Below are positions 5,373-7,173 of a stretch of 7,173 bases of DNA, in pieces. Each line of letters opens with the position of its first letter. Position 1 is the stretch's first letter. Location: the NCBI GenBank assembly GCA_002686135.1, contig NZAO01000083.1, positions 4,877 through 12,049 of the forward strand, written 5' to 3'. The stretch is from Rhodospirillaceae bacterium (GTDB taxonomy: Bacteria; Pseudomonadota; Alphaproteobacteria; UBA11136). The translations under genes were made by a program, and so were the position numbers. The notes under the pieces were generated by a model. The model had not been told where the DNA came from. It made no database searches and saw nothing but the letters and a program-made list of their open reading frames with translations.

Positions 5373-6461
5373 CTAACGGCGCGGAATCAGCACCGTATAG
5401 TCCAGATCGAGCACGATATTTTCGGGGAAATCCTTGCTGTCCTTGTGGGGATACTGGGCCTTAGACTCGTCCTTCGAGGCCAGGGTGCGTAGGCGCAGGG
5501 CGCCCACATCACCGCGTCCGGGAATGTCCATCCTGTCGAGAATCTCCGACCAGGCATAGATGGTATTGCCGGCGAAAATGGGCGCGGCGTGGCGTCCCGA
5601 ATTGATGGCCGCCACGCGGAAGGCGTTGGCTAGCCCGTTACAGGAAATGGCCCGCGCCAACGAGATGATATAGCCGCCATAGACGATGCGCTGGCCGAAA
5701 CGGCCCTGTTTCTCCACATGCTGGTTGAAGTGGACGCGGGCGTTGTTCTGGTAAAGCCGGGTCGCCATCTGGTGCTCGGCCTCTTCGATGGTCTGGCCGT
5801 CGAGGTGGTGGATGCGCTCGCCCACGTCGTAATCCTCGAACAAGGCGTCGGAGCCCGTCACTTCTCCGTCCCATTTACTGACGTCCAGCCCCTTGGGAAT
5901 ATGCAGGCCGTCCACCGCCACGTGGTCGGGAAGGTCGCCGGGCACCACCGCTTCGGGCGCCGGCGAGGCCTCGTTCTTCTTGCGCATCATGACCCAGCGA
6001 ATGTAATCCAGCGCCACCTCGCCCTTCTGGTTCCAGCCCGTGGAATGCACGTAGACAGTGCCGGTGCGCCGGTTGGAGTTCTCCTTGACCCCGATCACGG
6101 TAGACTTGGCGTTGACGGTATCCCCGGCATAGACCGGAACCCCGAAGGTGACGCTGGCATAACCGAGATTGGCTACGGCGTTAAGCGAGATATCCGGCAC
6201 CGTGCGCCCGAACACCATGTGAAAGGCCAGGATGTCATCGATGGGGGCGCGGGCGTAGCCCATCTCACAGGCGTATTCGTCGGAGGAATGCAAGGCGAAG
6301 CGCGACCCCGTCAGCGCCATATAGACGGCGGCGTCGCCCTCGGTGATGGTGCGCGGCACCGAATGCACGATCTCGTCGCCAACGCTGTAATCCTCGAAAT
6401 AGCGGCTGTGGAAGCATTTTTCCGAGACTTCGGCGGTGAAATTGGCGGTCAGGTCGCTCAT
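5373..6461 (-). CDS. mch: Mesaconyl-CoA hydratase (MaoC-like double hotdog), ethylmalonyl-CoA pathway
   Basis: Mch interconverts (2R,3S)-beta-methylmalyl-CoA and mesaconyl-CoA, a late step of the ethylmalonyl-CoA pathway by which many alphaproteobacteria assimilate acetyl-CoA without isocitrate lyase. The 362-residue protein has two hotdog domains, about 21-160 and 208-358. Each begins with the same pattern: FEDYSVGDEIVH at 22-33 and FEDYDVGERIHH at 208-219, showing internal duplication. Segments shared with the Rhodobacter enzyme as I recall it include FGRTVPDISLNAVANLGYA, NQKGEVALDYIRWVMM, EEAEHQMATRLYQN, YGGYIISLARA and FAGNTIYAWSEILDR. The start has GAGAGGA a few bases upstream and lies 54 bp after asd, so the two may be co-transcribed. 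A general MaoC-family hydratase is the alternative, but the close match over both halves favours Mch. Confidence 0.88.
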   Translation of the reverse strand: MSDLTANFTAEVSEKCFHSRYFEDYSVGDEIVHSVPRTITEGDAAVYMALTGSRFALHSSDEYACEMGYARAPIDDILAFHMVFGRTVPDISLNAVANLGYASVTFGVPVYAGDTVNAKSTVIGVKENSNRRTGTVYVHSTGWNQKGEVALDYIRWVMMRKKNEASPAPEAVVPGDLPDHVAVDGLHIPKGLDVSKWDGEVTGSDALFEDYDVGERIHHLDGQTIEEAEHQMATRLYQNNARVHFNQHVEKQGRFGQRIVYGGYIISLARAISCNGLANAFRVAAINSGRHAAPIFAGNTIYAWSEILDRMDIPGRGDVGALRLRTLASKDESKAQYPHKDSKDFPENIVLDLDYTVLIPRR

Positions 6462-6515
6462 AAATTCCTCTCACTCAGGGGATTTTCTCGCCCCTTACGT
6501 CTTGCCGCTGACGAC

Positions 6516-7173
6516 TTACAGGTACTTGGACGCTAGAACTTCGGCGATCTGCACGGCGTTCAAGGCTGCGCCCTTGCGTAAATTGTCGGCTACCACCCAC
6601 ATGGCGAGCCCGTATTCGACGCTGGGGTCGGTGCGGATGCGGCTCACATAGACCGGGTCCTCGCCGGCGCATTCCTCCGGCGTCACATAGCTTTCATCGG
6701 CGCGGTGATCCACCACCACGATTCCCGGTGCCACTTTCAGGGCCTCGCGAGCCGCGTCCTCAGAAAGCGCGTTTTCGAACTCCACATGCACCGCCTCGCC
6801 GTGGCCGATAAAGACCGGCACCCGCACGCAGGTGGCTGAGACCTCGATGCCGGGGTCTATGATCTTCTTGGTCTCCACCGCCATTTTCCACTCTTCTTTG
6901 GTGGCGCCATCTTCAAGAAAGACGTCGATATGAGGGATTACGTTAAAGGCGATCTGCTTGGTGAACTTGGCCTTTTCCACCGGGTTGTTCATATAGATGG
7001 CGCGGGTCTGGTCGAACAGCTCGTCCATGGCCTCGCGTCCGGCGCCCGACGTGGACTGATAGGTGGCCACCACCACCCGTTTGATGGGCGCTGCATCGTG
7101 CAGGGGTTTCAGCGCTATCACCATCTGGATGGTGGAACAGTTGGGATTGGCGATAATGTTGCGCGCCGTATAA
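6516..7173 (-). CDS. asd: Aspartate-semialdehyde dehydrogenase, C-terminal 218 residues (5' end outside window)
   Basis: Asd reduces aspartyl phosphate to aspartate semialdehyde with NADPH, the branch point to lysine, diaminopimelate, threonine and methionine. The visible part starts just before the active site. NPNCSTIQM holds the catalytic cysteine (codon at 7137-7139). YQSTSGAGREAM follows, with its Gln 27 residues after the Cys, as in the E. coli enzyme. EEWKMAVETKKI is the conserved substrate-binding segment. CVRVPVFIGHGEAVHVEF has the Arg and His of the active site seven residues apart. The C-terminus GLAMWVVADNLRKGAALNAVQIAE is typical. About a third of the protein, the NADP-binding N-terminus, is missing to the right. 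The stop at 6516 is followed by a 54-bp spacer to mch with no strong terminator. Confidence 0.97.
   Translation of the reverse strand, partial: YTARNIIANPNCSTIQMVIALKPLHDAAPIKRVVVATYQSTSGAGREAMDELFDQTRAIYMNNPVEKAKFTKQIAFNVIPHIDVFLEDGATKEEWKMAVETKKIIDPGIEVSATCVRVPVFIGHGEAVHVEFENALSEDAAREALKVAPGIVVVDHRADESYVTPEECAGEDPVYVSRIRTDPSVEYGLAMWVVADNLRKGAALNAVQIAEVLASKYL

Noticed and set aside
5718..6536. Plus-strand frame of 272 codons opposite mch
   Set aside because: It is the antisense shadow of mch, whose two hotdog domains are unmistakable. The His/Val/Gly-rich translation is typical of reversed GC-rich codons.

Overview
The window reads as a piece of an alphaproteobacterial chromosome, probably Rhodospirillales-like. 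Evidence: SdhB begins MVEF and has alphaproteobacterial-type signatures; the succinate dehydrogenase operon runs sdhC-sdhD-sdhA-sdhB; and a two-hotdog mesaconyl-CoA hydratase of the ethylmalonyl-CoA pathway lies next to it. The taxon is inferred from remembered family sequences, not from a search. No mobile element, CRISPR array, tRNA or rRNA was seen.

Every convincing gene is on the minus strand, so transcription runs from high to low coordinates. In that order: the 3' part of asd (aspartate-semialdehyde dehydrogenase, cut by the right edge, ends at 6516); mch (6461-5373), 54 bp behind asd with a good ribosome binding site; a gene-free stretch of about 1 kb (5372-4351); the tight operon sdhC (4350-3952), sdhD (3955-3575), sdhA (3569-1785), sdhB (1713-934); a 272-bp spacer; and the first 220 codons of nadA (quinolinate synthase, from 661, cut by the left edge).

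The genes fit central carbon metabolism. Mch interconverts methylmalyl-CoA and mesaconyl-CoA in acetyl-CoA assimilation. That pathway yields glyoxylate and, through propionyl-CoA, succinyl-CoA. Succinate dehydrogenase (complex II) oxidises the resulting succinate and passes electrons to quinone. Asd makes aspartate semialdehyde for lysine, threonine, methionine and cell wall synthesis. NadA makes quinolinate for NAD.

The unexplained part is the 1-kb intergenic region between mch and sdhC. Reading from sdhC outwards it contains: a leader hairpin; a candidate sdh promoter whose -35 element is overlapped by a perfect 7+7 palindrome; a block of about 180 bp that is very AT-rich and carries two perfect DnaA boxes in an exact 11-bp tandem repeat; a 12-bp direct repeat whose copies bracket a GC-rich, hairpin-rich segment; and a compact element that folds as a three-way junction with a 13-bp closing stem. 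This could be a replication-initiation or DnaA-binding locus, a non-coding RNA locus, or both. Nothing here proves either.
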